This document shows, one piece after another, positions 1 through 11,363 of a stretch of 64,000 nt of DNA. This DNA is from Nocardioides psychrotolerans. Its GTDB lineage: Bacteria > Actinomycetota > Actinomycetes > Propionibacteriales > Nocardioidaceae. The stretch's first letter is position 1, and each line of letters begins with the position of its first letter. Position numbers and translations under genes: made by a program. The DNA lies in contig NZ_FOQG01000001.1 in NCBI RefSeq assembly GCF_900113685.1, positions 310,001 to 374,000 of the forward strand, read 5' to 3'. The notes under the pieces are model-generated. The model saw nothing but the letters and a program-made list of their open reading frames with translations. It was not told the DNA's origin and ran no database searches.

Positions 1-839
1 TGGGGGTTCGACTCATAGGAGCGGCGCGCGAGCAGCAGGCCGGCGAGCCCGGCGAGGGCCGCGATCACCGCGATGATCCCGAGCCCGAGGAGGCTGCCGC
101 CCAGCACGCTGTCCCAGCGCGGCGACCACGGCACCGCGTTGCCGGCGGCCGGGGTCGCGACGTCCAGGCCGGTCTGCAGCGTCACCGGGGTGTTGCGCGC
201 GAGGTCCGAGGCGCTGATCGAGAGCTGCTGGGTCCCCTCCCCCTCGACCGTGCACGGCGTGCCCTCGCCGACGCCGACCGTGCAGAGCACCTCCTCCGCG
301 GGCGCGGGGAGGTTCACCGTCAGGTCCGCCGCGACGATGCTCTGGCGCCAGCCCGACGGGATCAGGTTCCAGTAGAGCTGAGTCGGCGAGGCACCCGAGC
401 CCTCGATGAGGACGCCGTCGATGTGATAGCTGATCTCATAGGTGTGACTGCCGATGTCCACCGTCGAGTCCGGGTCACCGATCTTGGCCACCTGGTAGCG
501 CCCGCCCTGCTCGCGGTACTCCTCGAACGGCACGTCCCCGCCGTCGAAGGTCACCGCGACCTCCTCGACCGTACGCCGGGCCGAGTCGTCGCCTGGATCC
601 GTGCGGTCCCAGAAGCGGAAGATCCCGTGCTTGCCGAAGATCGGGAAGTCGACCGTCAGCGTCTCGACCACATCGAGGTCGCCGTTGTCGGCAACATCGA
701 ACGTGGCCTGGTAGCGGGTGATCGTCGTTTCCTCGTAGCTGCCGTCGTCGGCACCGCCCGTGCTGTAGAAGAGCGCGGGAAGAGAGAACACGCCCACCAG
801 CACGACGAGGCTGATGACGATGGTGACCAGACGGCGCAT
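1..839 (-). CDS. DUF2207 family membrane protein, 3' end beyond left edge
   Basis: The first 279 codons are present and the gene continues past position 1. An N-terminal hydrophobic segment (about residues 3-24) is followed by an extracellular beta-rich domain with the motif GIFRFW near residue 75, as in the DUF2207 family of predicted membrane proteins. A second hydrophobic stretch begins near residue 250. Family function is unknown; members are usually large membrane proteins with a glycine-rich C-terminus, which is not visible here. The ATG at 839 is chosen because it starts just before the first membrane segment and lies 7 nt after a TAGGCT -10 box. Confidence 0.75.
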   Translation of the reverse strand, partial: MRRLVTIVISLVVLVGVFSLPALFYSTGGADDGSYEETTITRYQATFDVADNGDLDVVETLTVDFPIFGKHGIFRFWDRTDPGDDSARRTVEEVAVTFDGGDVPFEEYREQGGRYQVAKIGDPDSTVDIGSHTYEISYHIDGVLIEGSGASPTQLYWNLIPSGWRQSIVAADLTVNLPAPAEEVLCTVGVGEGTPCTVEGEGTQQLSISASDLARNTPVTLQTGLDVATPAAGNAVPWSPRWDSVLGGSLLGLGIIAVIAALAGLAGLLLARRSYESNP

Positions 840-846
840 GGACCGG

Positions 847-852
847 AGCCTA
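847..852 (-). promoter_or_regulatory. -10 box, leaderless DUF2207 gene
   Basis: TAGGCT on the minus strand, 7 nt before the ATG at 839, so the transcript should begin at or next to the start codon. Confidence 0.5.
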
Positions 853-910
853 GGCCTTCGCACGGCCGCGCGGGGAGGCTGTCGCTCGGCAGTGGTCTGG
901 TACTCCGAGT

Positions 911-959
911 GCCGAGTCGGCGCGATGTCGCAGGGTCTGCAACATCGCGCCGACTCGGC
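911..959. terminator. Perfect 18-bp inverted repeat, likely bidirectional terminator
   Basis: Left arm 911-928 (GCCGAGTCGGCGCGATGT) and right arm 942-959 are exact reverse complements separated by 13 nt. It lies 7 bp past the coxG stop and upstream of the DUF2207 gene on the same strand, so it probably ends the cox transcript. There is no U-tract. Twenty bases covering the right arm recur at 17441-17460, so this may be a family of dispersed elements. Confidence 0.6.
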
Positions 960-966
960 AGTGGGG

Positions 967-1674
967 TCAGCGGCGGCGGACCCACCTGAAGATGATCGCC
1001 AGCACCACGAGGCCGACCGCGCCCTGCTTCCAGTAGCCCTTCAGCAGGATCGGCAGGACCGCTGCCCCCAGGTCGAGGGCGTCGTCCTCCTGCGCCGGGG
1101 CCGGACGGGGTGCCGACGGCGCCGAGGTGATCGGCGTCGCAGTGGCCGCGTGCTTGCCGGCGAGGGAGCCCTCGAGCGAGGCCGCCCCCTCCGAGGTGGA
1201 GGTGTCGGCCGCGGGCTCCGCAGCCGGTGGCTCCGGGGAGAGCCGCTTCTCCAGGCACGCGACGAACTGCCCGAGCAGCTTGTCCGAGACGTCCTGCATG
1301 ACCCCCCGGCCGAACTGCGCCGGCTTGCCGGTGATGGCCAGGTCGGTCACCACTACCACGTCGGTCGCGCCACCGTTGTCGTCCATGGTGCAGGTGACCA
1401 CGGCCCCGGCCGTGCCGTTGCCGCGCTTGTCCTTGCCCCTGGCGTCGACGACGAACTTGTGCGCCGTCTCGTCCTTCTCCACGAACGTGCCCGAGCCGTT
1501 GTAGACCAGGGCGATCGGACCGAGCTTGACCTTGCAGGAGCCGTGGAAGGTGTCGCCCTCCACCGAGGTGACGACTGCGCCGGGGAAGCACTCCGCCACC
1601 GAGGCAATGTCCTGGAAGTGCGCCCAGGTCTCCTCGACGCCGGTCGGAACGGTGAAGCGATGGGTCAGGTCCAC
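967..1674 (-). CDS. coxG: CoxG-like carbon monoxide dehydrogenase subunit G (SRPBCC)
   Basis: 235 aa. Residues 1-150 form an SRPBCC/START-like domain beginning MDLTHRFTVP with the F-x-D-I-x-S-V-A-x-C-F-P-G pattern of CoxG. A low-complexity Ala/Pro/Ser linker (about 150-200) leads to a C-terminal hydrophobic segment ending in basic residues, so the protein is probably membrane-tethered. In Afipia (Oligotropha) carboxidovorans CoxG recruits CO dehydrogenase to the cytoplasmic membrane. Last gene of the coxSLMG operon, 4 nt after coxM. The recruiting role here is inferred from the family. Confidence 0.88.
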   Translation of the reverse strand: MDLTHRFTVPTGVEETWAHFQDIASVAECFPGAVVTSVEGDTFHGSCKVKLGPIALVYNGSGTFVEKDETAHKFVVDARGKDKRGNGTAGAVVTCTMDDNGGATDVVVVTDLAITGKPAQFGRGVMQDVSDKLLGQFVACLEKRLSPEPPAAEPAADTSTSEGAASLEGSLAGKHAATATPITSAPSAPRPAPAQEDDALDLGAAVLPILLKGYWKQGAVGLVVLAIIFRWVRRR

Positions 1675-1678
1675 GAGG

Positions 1679-2529
1679 TCAGGCCCCTGCGGCGTTGAGA
1701 ACGGCTCGACGCACGAGCACGGTGGCGAGGTGCTTCCGGTAGGCGGACTCGCCGTTCAGGTCCGAGGGCGGGTGGGTGCCCTCGGCTGCAAGCGCGGCCG
1801 CGGCGGCCACGCCCTCCTCGGTCGCCGGCTGCCCGACCAGGGCTGCCTCCGACGCACGGGCCCGCAGCGCGGTGTTGCCCATGTTGGTGAGCCCGATGCG
1901 TGCCTCGGCAATCGTGCCGCCCTCCATCTTGACGGTGGCGGCGACGGCCACGATCGGCCACTGATGCGCGACCCGCACGAACTTCTCGTAGCAGGAGCCC
2001 CAGCCGGTGTGCTTCGGGACCCGGACGGCGACGAGGATCTCGTCCTCACCGATCGCGGTCTCGAAGAGGTCGACGAAGAAATCGTCGGCCTCCACCGTGC
2101 GCGTGCCGCCGGGACCCTGGATCACGAACTGTGCCCCCAGCGCCAGCGCCGGGGCACCGAGGTCACCGGCCGGATCGGCGTGGGCCAAGGCCCCGCCGAA
2201 GGTGCCGCGGTGTCGGATCTGTACGTCGGCGAGGTGCTCGACGGCCTGGTGGATCAGCCCGGCGTGCTCCTCCACCAACGGGTCGTGCTCGACGACGGAG
2301 TGCTGGGTCATCGCACCGATGACGATGGCGTCGCCGTCGTCGCGGATGCCCCGCAGGCTGTCGATCTTGCCGAGGTCGATGACGACCTCGGGGGCGTTGA
2401 GCCGCATCCGCAGCACGGGGAGCAGGCTCTGCCCCCCGGCCAGGATCTTGGCGTCGTCACCGTGCTCGCCCAGGGCGGCGAGCGCCTCCTCGACCGTGGT
2501 CGGCGCGAGGTAGTCGAACTGTGCGGGGA

Positions 2530-2533
<4 letters not shown>
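1679..2533 (-). CDS. coxM: Molybdenum hydroxylase FAD-binding medium subunit (CoxM)
   Basis: 284 aa. FAD-binding PCMH domain with the AGGQSLLP motif near residue 32 and a second flavin contact GTFGGALAHADPAGD near residue 110, then a CODH flavoprotein C-terminal domain. It passes electrons from the 2Fe-2S subunit to FAD and onward to an acceptor. The ATG at 2533 overlaps the coxL stop (ATGA), so translation is coupled. Gene order S-L-M is that of form II CoxL operons; form I operons run M-S-L. Confidence 0.93.
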
Positions 2534-5018
<2,485 letters not shown>

Positions 5019-5022
<4 letters not shown>

Positions 5023-5489
5023 TGGGCACCTCCCTGGGCGGCGGCGTGCTGCACCGACTTGACGATGTTGTGGTAGCCCGTGCAGCGGCACAGGTTGCCC
5101 TCGAGACCCACCCGGATCTCCTGCTCGGACGGCTTCGGGTTGTTCTTCAGCAGGTCGATGCTCTGCATGATCATCCCGGGGGTGCAGAACCCGCACTGCA
5201 GGCCGTGGCACTCACGGAACGACTCCTGGACCTGGTGGAGCTCGCCGTCCTGGGCGAGCCCCTCGATGGTGGTGACCTCGGCGCCGTCGGCCTGGACCGC
5301 CAGCACGTTGCACGACTTGACGCTCGTGCCGTCGAGGTGGACCGTGCACGCGCCGCAGTTGCTGGTGTCGCAACCGATGACGGTGCCGGTCTTGCCGAGC
5401 TTCTCCCGGAGGTACTGCACCAGCAGCATCCGAGGTTCGACGTCGTCAGCGACCTTGTCGCCGTCGACTGTCAGGTTGATCCGGGTCAT
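5019..5489 (-). CDS. coxS: 2Fe-2S small subunit (CoxS)
   Basis: 156 aa. N-terminal plant-type ferredoxin domain with Cys40, 45, 48 and 60, then the [2Fe-2S]-binding C-terminal domain with Cys99, 102, 134 and 136 (CGFC and CRC motifs). It carries electrons from the molybdenum centre of CoxL to the flavin of CoxM. The ATG at 5489 is preferred to an in-frame TTG five codons upstream because GAGGGAG sits 6 nt before it. First gene of the operon; a CACCTGTCAC half-site resembling the mftD operator lies 125 bp upstream. Confidence 0.93.
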
Positions 5490-6055
5490 GTACGACTCCC
5501 TCAAGAGTGGGTGGACCTGTGATGCGGGTCACCCCAACCTAGGGTCGGTCGGTTGGGCGAAGGTTGGCGTCGGCGACCCGCACGGCTCGAGGTCGACGGG
5601 GGTTCGGGAATCGCACCTGTCACCACCAGTCCCCGACCGCAGCCAGGGCCACGGTCGACTCTCTCGCTAGGACTGGAAGATCAAGGACTACCAGTTCAAG
5701 ACTCAGGACCAAGACCCAGAAGCCGAAGGGCTGCCCGCACGGCCGGCGACATCTTCATCTCGAACCCGCGTGACGGCTCCCGCTGGCAGTACGGCGGCGC
5801 GTGCTCGTTCCGCTCCTGCGAGGACGGCGGTCGGTCGCTCGTCGAGGTGCGCAAGGACTGCAAGGCCAAGAACTGGATCTGAGCCGCCCGACCCCTGTGC
5901 GTCAGGCTGTGGTCATTGCTGGTCCGCCTAGCGGTCCACTTCATGAAGTTGTGGACATCGGAAAACCCGGATCTGCTGACAGTCCGCGGTCGTGTCGATG
6001 TGCCGGCGAGATGAGCGGTGCCCTCCGAGCGTGACAATGCGGTGGAGCAGGACAC
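5490..6055. other. 566-bp intergenic region with coxS promoter and a gene remnant
   Basis: Separates coxS from the GAF regulator stop. The coxS-proximal half should hold the operon promoter, but I see no clear -35/-10 pair. A CACCTGTCAC half-site on the plus strand is at 5614-5623. About 5670-5883 looks like decayed coding sequence and is listed separately. No repeat or RNA gene seen. Confidence 0.5.
5670..5883 (+). pseudogene. Possible remnant of a small cysteine-containing protein
   Basis: The plus strand ends in a plausible protein tail (DIFISNPRDGSRWQYGGAC, then SFRSCED and VRKDCKAKNWI, stop at 5881-5883). The upstream part reads sensibly only in another frame (DWKIKDYQFKTQDQ). The composition is richer in Lys, Asp, Trp and Tyr than the Arg/Ala/Pro-rich antisense shadows around it. 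I read it as a frameshifted remnant with no recognisable start; the family is not identified. Confidence 0.3.
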
Positions 6056-7285
6056 CTAGCGCAGGGCCGCAGCCAGCTTGCCCTTCAGCAGCGCCTTGGC
6101 CGGGTGGTTCGTGGCACTGATCGACGCCAGGCACCGCTCGACGACCGCCGTGTCGTAGGGCGCGAGCTCGCTGTAGCGCAAGACCGCGTCGGGCACGGGG
6201 TCGGCGAGCAGCGCCTCGCGCAGCGCGACCGCGACGTATTCGGCCAGGTCGCCGAGGGCGGGCGAGTTGGTGCCGGGCAGCAGGTCGCCACCGTAGGCGT
6301 CGACGGCCGCGGCGACGTGGCCGCCGCGCAGCAGGGTGAGGACGTGGTCGACGTCGGTGGCGACCGGCATCAACAGCCGGTAGGGGCGTGAGGAGAGCTG
6401 GCCGCCGAGGGCGGAGCGCAGGTGGGAGACCTCGGCCTTGAGCGTCGAGAACGTCACCGCCTGGTCGCCGTAGACCAGGGCGTGGAGCTGCTCGAGCGAG
6501 AGCCCCTCGGGGTGCAGCGCCAGCAGCGCGAGGATCTCGGTCTGGCGCCGGTTGAGGAGCAGGCGCTGGCCGTCGAAGCGGACCTCGGCGGTGCCGAGCA
6601 GTGTCATGACGAGGCCGGGGTCGTCGGTGACGTCGAGCGCGGAGGGGTGGTGCTGCGAGCGCGGCAGGGCGGTCTCGATGAGGCGCGCCATCACCCGCGC
6701 GGTCGCGAGGCCGATGGGGTGGGAGCGGTCCCAGGTGGTCGACAGGTCGATGACGCCCAGCTGGCGCCCGGTGTGGGGGTCGACGACGGGCGCGGCCCAG
6801 CAGACCCAGTTGTGCACGATCGAGGCGTAGTGCTCGGCGCTGAAGACCATCGACGGCTCACCCTGCCGGTTGGCCAGGTCGAGGGCGTTGGTGCCGACGG
6901 ACTGCTCGTCCCAGCGGCCACCGACCACGAAGTTGACCGACTCGGCCTTGCGCCGCATCACGCGGCCGCCGTAGGTCCACAGGATGCGGGTCTGCGAGTC
7001 GGTGACCGCGAGCACGAGGTCGCCGTCCTCCGCCGTGCGGCGCAGCTCGGACTCGACGCCCTCCACTGCGCGCTGCAGCGGGGAGTCCTTCCAGATCGAC
7101 GCCGTCTCGGACTCGTCGGCCAGGGGCGCCTGCGACACGTCGGGGGTGATGACCTTGTCGGAGCGGGTCCAGCTGTCCATGATCTCGGGGCGTACGACGG
7201 GCTCGGCCGCGTCACCGCTCTCGACGAAGCGTGTCCACGCGCGCATCGTCGCGCGCTTGCGCTCCTGAAGGTCGCCTCGTGCCAT
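6056..7285 (-). CDS. GAF-domain regulator with C-terminal winged helix
   Basis: About 409 aa. The N-terminal half (about 15-190) resembles the sensory part of AcoR-type activators, including the W-x-R and SVNFVVG-x-R-W-x-E-x-x-x-GTNA segments of the GAF fold. There is no sigma-54 AAA+ domain. Instead residues about 220-290 look like an OmpR/BldD-class winged helix (LLNRRQTEILALLALHP), followed by a helical tail. ATG at 7285 has GGGGG upstream; a GTG nine codons earlier is possible. It is 54 nt after mftF on the same strand, so probably cotranscribed with the mycofactocin genes and likely senses a small molecule such as an alcohol or aldehyde (inference). Confidence 0.75.
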   Translation of the reverse strand: MARGDLQERKRATMRAWTRFVESGDAAEPVVRPEIMDSWTRSDKVITPDVSQAPLADESETASIWKDSPLQRAVEGVESELRRTAEDGDLVLAVTDSQTRILWTYGGRVMRRKAESVNFVVGGRWDEQSVGTNALDLANRQGEPSMVFSAEHYASIVHNWVCWAAPVVDPHTGRQLGVIDLSTTWDRSHPIGLATARVMARLIETALPRSQHHPSALDVTDDPGLVMTLLGTAEVRFDGQRLLLNRRQTEILALLALHPEGLSLEQLHALVYGDQAVTFSTLKAEVSHLRSALGGQLSSRPYRLLMPVATDVDHVLTLLRGGHVAAAVDAYGGDLLPGTNSPALGDLAEYVAVALREALLADPVPDAVLRYSELAPYDTAVVERCLASISATNHPAKALLKGKLAAALR

Positions 7286-7339
7286 CCCAGACCCCCGTGC
7301 GTCGTCGGTCACTTCAACGTAGCACCGCTGTGATGGCGC

Positions 7340-8767
7340 TCACACGGCCGAACCAGCAGTCCGTCGGCGACCCCGGCGCAGCACCGGCAGCAGCGCTCGG
7401 GGCGAGCGTGCGCGGAGGGCTCCCCACCACACCCCGGAGCCGTAGGCGAGGTCGTCGAGCCGGTGCACCAGCACGTAGGGGACCACGCCGAGCCCCGAGC
7501 GGACCCGACGCCGGTCGGCCAGTCCCTCGGCCGCCGCCGCGACGAGCACGGCACGGCGACCACGCCCCGACCGCAGCGCCCACACGAGCCCGAGCGGCCA
7601 GTAGTGCCGGGTCAGCCCGGCCCCGACCTGCCACGTCGAGGCGACCGCGCCCTCCAGCGCGAGCACTGCGGCGGCCCGCGCGGGGCGCTCGCTGTCCTCG
7701 AGCCGGCGCGCCAGCGACGCTGTCGTGCCGGCCAGCGCGAGCACCGCCACGGGCGCCGACCACCGTCGCTGGGCCAGCAGCGCCACGCTCCACACCACCG
7801 TCCACGGCGTGATCACCACCGGCGCCACGGCACCCGGGTGACGCGCGGCCAACGGTGCTGCCGAGGTGCCGTAGAACGCCTTGCGAGCCAGCCATGCGCG
7901 CGGCCGCGTGCGGTGGTCGTGGCGCACGACAGCGGCGGGCTCGTAGCGCACACCCTTTCCCTCCCCCAGCAGCCGCCACACCAGGTCGACGTCCTCCCCT
8001 GAGCGCATGGCCTCGTCGAAGCCCGTGCCGAGGTCGGCCACCCGGGCCAGCAGACAGGCGCTCGGCAGGTAGGCCACTGCCCCGTGCACGCGCACCGCGG
8101 CCGGGGTGGGACCGAGGTCGAGCGAGGACCGGTCCTGCTCGTAGCGCTCCACCCACGACCCGGCGCCCTGCCCCAGCCCCTGCAGCCCGAGCACCCGCGG
8201 TCCGACGAGCGCGACCGCGGGGTCGTCGAGGTGTCGCCGCAGCGCGCCCAGCCACCCGGGGTCGGGACGCACGTCGGAGTCGCAGAACACGACGTACGCC
8301 GTGCGGACGGCGCGCAGCCCCGAGTTGCGGGCAGCGGCTGGGCCGAGGTTGCGCGGGTGCCGGACCAGGCGTGCGCCGTGCTCGGCGGCGACCGCGGCGA
8401 GCGACCCGGGGTCGGTGGAGCCGTCGTCGACGACGACGACCGGCAGCCCCGGCGGCAGCGAGGCGATCAGGCCGGCGACGGCGCCGGCGCGGTCGCGGGT
8501 GGGTACGACGACGGTCACGTCACCCACGTCGTCGTCGCGTGGGGGCGGGTCGGCCCACCACGGGTCGGCCACGCCTGCGTCGAGGAGCCTCCGCGCGACC
8601 TGCTGGGCGACCTGGCCACCGCCGACGGCGGACGGGAACGTGGCCACGACCTCCGCCGCGCTCGAGGAGAGCCGCAGCACCCGACCGCCGCCCACGAGCG
8701 AGCGACCGCCGTCGCAGACGTGGACGGTGGACGAGAGCGCCACGCCGAAGTCGGCAGGCAGGGTCAT
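7340..8767 (-). CDS. mftF: Mycofactocin glycosyltransferase MftF
   Basis: 475 aa, normal for the family. A short N-terminal region (about 1-85) precedes a GT-A glycosyltransferase 2 domain with VTVVVPTRDR, VVVVDDGSTD and a DSD metal motif (VVFCDSDVRPD). The C-terminal part has hydrophobic segments. MftF adds beta-1,4-linked glucose units to pre-mycofactocin, producing the oligoglycosylated redox cofactor. ATG at 8767 overlaps the mftE stop (ATGA). Identity rests on sequence type and position in mftABCEF. Confidence 0.9.
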   Translation of the reverse strand: MTLPADFGVALSSTVHVCDGGRSLVGGGRVLRLSSSAAEVVATFPSAVGGGQVAQQVARRLLDAGVADPWWADPPPRDDDVGDVTVVVPTRDRAGAVAGLIASLPPGLPVVVVDDGSTDPGSLAAVAAEHGARLVRHPRNLGPAAARNSGLRAVRTAYVVFCDSDVRPDPGWLGALRRHLDDPAVALVGPRVLGLQGLGQGAGSWVERYEQDRSSLDLGPTPAAVRVHGAVAYLPSACLLARVADLGTGFDEAMRSGEDVDLVWRLLGEGKGVRYEPAAVVRHDHRTRPRAWLARKAFYGTSAAPLAARHPGAVAPVVITPWTVVWSVALLAQRRWSAPVAVLALAGTTASLARRLEDSERPARAAAVLALEGAVASTWQVGAGLTRHYWPLGLVWALRSGRGRRAVLVAAAAEGLADRRRVRSGLGVVPYVLVHRLDDLAYGSGVWWGALRARSPRALLPVLRRGRRRTAGSAV

Positions 8768-9516
8768 GGCGCCTGCCCCGGCACCGAGAGACGTCCGCGC
8801 TCGTCGACGTCGATCTCCGCCAGCTCGGCGACGAGTCGCTGCACCATCTCGGCGAGGATCGCGTCGCCCCGACGGGCGTCGGCACCCGTCGGGTCGCCGA
8901 GGACCCCCGATGGCGAGACCGCTCGCACGCCCTGGGCCCGCAGCGCCGGCATCAGCTGCTCCACCGGCTCGGTGGGGCCGGCCGTGAGCCGGTCGACCTG
9001 CACCGTGACAGGCGCCAGGCGGAGCATCAGGGAGGTCTCGGTCAACCCGGCGTGGGCGTCGGCACCGGCGGCCCGGCAGCCGGTCCACGCGACCGCGCGC
9101 CCCTCCTGCCGGAGCTGGCGCACGGCGCTGACCAGGGTCGGCACGTTACCTCCGTGGCCGTTGACGAAGACCACGCCCTCGGCCCAGAGGCAGGCGGAGC
9201 GACCGAGCTCGACCAGCAGCACCCGCAGGGCATCGTGACCGATGGAGATCGTGCCGGGGAAGCCCTCGTGCTCGCCGCTCGCGCCGTAGGGCACGACCGG
9301 CGCGACCACGAACCGGCGACGCTCGCGGGCCAGCACCCCGGCCGCGCGACTGGTGACGTGCGCGGCGACCACGGCGTCGGTGGCGAGGCCGAGCGCCGGC
9401 CCGTGCTGCTCCAGGGAGCCGACCGGCACCAGGACGACCACCGGGTCGCCCTCCTCGAGGTCGGTCCAGCGCAGCCGGCCCAGGCTCAGCTCGTCGGCAG
9501 GCTCCCGCGAGGTCAC
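8764..9516 (-). CDS. mftE: Mycofactocin precursor peptide peptidase MftE
   Basis: 250 aa creatininase-fold metallopeptidase. Metal-binding features seen: PVGSLEQHGPALGLATD near residues 31-47, NGHGGN in the middle, and a His/Glu-containing ADAHAGLTETS. MftE cleaves the MftC-modified precursor to release the cyclised Val-Tyr product AGDP. The GTG start at 9516 overlaps the mftC stop. Length and context match mycobacterial MftE. Confidence 0.92.
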   Translation of the reverse strand: MTSREPADELSLGRLRWTDLEEGDPVVVLVPVGSLEQHGPALGLATDAVVAAHVTSRAAGVLARERRRFVVAPVVPYGASGEHEGFPGTISIGHDALRVLLVELGRSACLWAEGVVFVNGHGGNVPTLVSAVRQLRQEGRAVAWTGCRAAGADAHAGLTETSLMLRLAPVTVQVDRLTAGPTEPVEQLMPALRAQGVRAVSPSGVLGDPTGADARRGDAILAEMVQRLVAELAEIDVDERGRLSVPGQAP

Positions 9517-10754
9517 AGCCCGATCCGTCGACCTGTCGTCACCGGGCTCTCGTCGCACGGGCTGTCGGGACGACGGGTGAGCAGCGTCAGCGGCACCGGG
9601 GCGTTGCGCACCGTGCCCGTGTGCGAGTGGTCCTGCGAGCTGCCCGGACGCGTGCGTTCCCCCGCGATCGCGGTCTCGGCGTTGCCCTTGACGCACTCGG
9701 GGTCCGGTCCGTCGAGCGGCAGGCCGGTGAAGAACTTGGCGGCCATGCAGCCACCACGGCACGAGTCATAGGCCGAGCAGGAGACGCACGCTCCGCCCGT
9801 CTGGGGGTTGCGCAGGTCGGCGAAGAGCTCGGAGTGCTTCCACACCGTGTCGAAGCCACCGTCGGAGCGGATGTTGCCGGCCTTGAAGGTGTCATGGATC
9901 GCGAACGGGCAGGCGTAGACGTCGCCGACCGGGTCGACGAGGCAGACCACGCGGCCGGCCCCGCAGAGGTTGAGGCCCGGCAGCGCGTCGCCGTACGCCG
10001 AGAGGTGGAAGAACGAGTCACCGGTGAGCACCCGGTCTCCGTTGGCCACGAGCCAGTCGTAGAGCTCGCGCTGCTGCTCCGGCAGCGGGTGCAGCTCGTC
10101 CCAGACGTCGGCGCCGCGACCTGATGGCCGCAGGCGGGTGAGGCGCAGCTGCGCACCGTAGGTGTCCGCGATCGCCTTGAAGTCGTCGAGCTGACCGATG
10201 TTGTGGCGGGTGCACACGACCGAGAGCTTGAAGTCCTTCATGCCGGCGGCCTGCAGGTTGGCCATGGCACGCAGGGCGGCGTCATAGGTGCCGGCGCCGC
10301 GCACGTGGTCGTTCACCTCGGCGGTCGCGCCGTCGAGTGAGATCTGCACATCGACATAGTCGGTCGCCGCGAGCTTGGCCGCGCGCTCGGGGGTGATCCG
10401 GAAGCCGTTGGTGGAGAACTTCACGCCCACGTGGTGCTCGACCGCGTAGTCGAGCAGCTCCCAGAAGTCGGGTCGCACCGTCGGCTCGCCGCCCCCGATG
10501 TTGACGTAGAAGATCTGCATCCGCTCGAACTCGTCGATCAGGGCCTTGGCCTCGTCGGTCGTGAGCTCGTCGGGGTCACGCCGGCCCGACGAGCTGAGGC
10601 AGTGGACGCAGGCCAGGTTGCAGGCGTAGGTCAGCTCCCACGTCAGGCAGATGGGCGCGTCGAGACCGAACTCGAACTGGTCGACGAGCTTGCCCCCCAC
10701 CGGTCGTGCGGTGACAGGTCGGGCGGTGACAGGACGTTCGGGGGCGAGGGTCAC
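9513..10754 (-). CDS. mftC: Mycofactocin radical SAM maturase MftC
   Basis: 413 aa. Radical SAM cluster motif CxxxCxxC at Cys45, 49 and 52 (CNLACVHC), a GGGEP SAM-contact motif, and a C-terminal SPASM region with clustered cysteines (CGAGRVVC, CPFA, CVSCSAYDSCRGGC) for auxiliary Fe-S clusters. MftC carries out the oxidative decarboxylation and cyclisation of the C-terminal Val-Tyr of MftA. The last ~50 residues after the SPASM domain are low-complexity and looser than usual. The GTG start overlaps the mftB stop (GTGA). Confidence 0.95.
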   Translation of the reverse strand: MTLAPERPVTARPVTARPVGGKLVDQFEFGLDAPICLTWELTYACNLACVHCLSSSGRRDPDELTTDEAKALIDEFERMQIFYVNIGGGEPTVRPDFWELLDYAVEHHVGVKFSTNGFRITPERAAKLAATDYVDVQISLDGATAEVNDHVRGAGTYDAALRAMANLQAAGMKDFKLSVVCTRHNIGQLDDFKAIADTYGAQLRLTRLRPSGRGADVWDELHPLPEQQRELYDWLVANGDRVLTGDSFFHLSAYGDALPGLNLCGAGRVVCLVDPVGDVYACPFAIHDTFKAGNIRSDGGFDTVWKHSELFADLRNPQTGGACVSCSAYDSCRGGCMAAKFFTGLPLDGPDPECVKGNAETAIAGERTRPGSSQDHSHTGTVRNAPVPLTLLTRRPDSPCDESPVTTGRRIGL

Positions 10755-11035
10755 GGGGAGCTCCTGGGGTGGTCGGCGGTGATGATGCCGGTGCGGGCCA
10801 GCGAACGGAGCGCGTCGAGGTAGGCCGCGTGCTGCTCGGCGGGGACACCCGCCGAGTCGAGGGCGGCGTCGACGGAGCCGGCACCGGCCAGGCGTCGTAC
10901 GACGTCGACGAGCAGGGGCGACTTGAGGAAGCTGAGCTGGCGGGTGGCGAAGTCGTAGGCCAGCGCGCCGAACGGCTCGGGCCGCAGCGACACCGACGAG
11001 CTGAGGCGCCAGGACCCGGCGAGCGTCGCCGGCAT
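10751..11035 (-). CDS. mftB: Mycofactocin peptide chaperone MftB
   Basis: 94 aa. RiPP-recognition-element-type protein that binds the MftA leader and presents it to MftC. The PEPFGALAYDF...LSFLKSPLLVDVV pattern is typical of MftB. The ATG at 11035 shares its first base with the mftA stop (TGATG), so translation is coupled to the precursor. Confidence 0.93.
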   Translation of the reverse strand: MPATLAGSWRLSSSVSLRPEPFGALAYDFATRQLSFLKSPLLVDVVRRLAGAGSVDAALDSAGVPAEQHAAYLDALRSLARTGIITADHPRSSP

Positions 11036-11142
11036 CAGTAGACGCCGCACATGCCGTCGATCGAGACCTCCTCGACCAGCTCGTCGACGAGCTCGTCGGC
11101 CTGCTCGTCGGCGGGGGGCGGGGTCTGCTCGGGGTGCGTCAT
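11035..11142 (-). CDS. mftA: Mycofactocin precursor peptide MftA
   Basis: 35 aa ending in the diagnostic core IDGMCGVY, whose final Val-Tyr becomes the redox cofactor. The leader is acidic (ADEQADELVDELVEEV). The ATG at 11142 has a strong GGAGG 5 nt upstream; longer in-frame starts would add an unrelated N-terminus. First gene of mftABCEF. A 26-bp palindrome lies 92-117 bp upstream, midway to the divergent dehydrogenase gene. Confidence 0.95.
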   Translation of the reverse strand: MTHPEQTPPPADEQADELVDELVEEVSIDGMCGVY

Positions 11143-11233
11143 GGGGGCCTCCGGGGGCGTGAGTGATGGCATCGGGCGTACGTCGCAACGCTGGCAGGAC
11201 CCGACGCGGTGGCACACCCCTCGCGATGACGGC

Positions 11234-11259
11234 GCCACCTGTCCGGACGGACAGGTGGC
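11234..11259. promoter_or_regulatory. Near-perfect 26-bp palindromic operator, mftA/mdo divergent promoter
   Basis: Left arm GCCACCTGTCCG (11234-11245), spacer GA, right arm CGGACAGGTGGC (11248-11259); the arms are exact reverse complements. It sits almost exactly between the mftA and methanol dehydrogenase starts. Related 26-bp sites occur at 21113-21138, 21089-21114 and 23179-23204. Likely bound by a dimeric regulator of this region, such as the LuxR-type regulator encoded at 17687-18364 (inference). Confidence 0.75.
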
Positions 11260-11363
11260 CCCCTGCCTCCGCGGTCCGTTTCCGGATCCTCCCCTGTCGG
11301 TGGCGGCCCTCACACTCCTAGCGTCCGAAGGGCACCCACACTCAGACCTTCGGAGGTTCCGCC

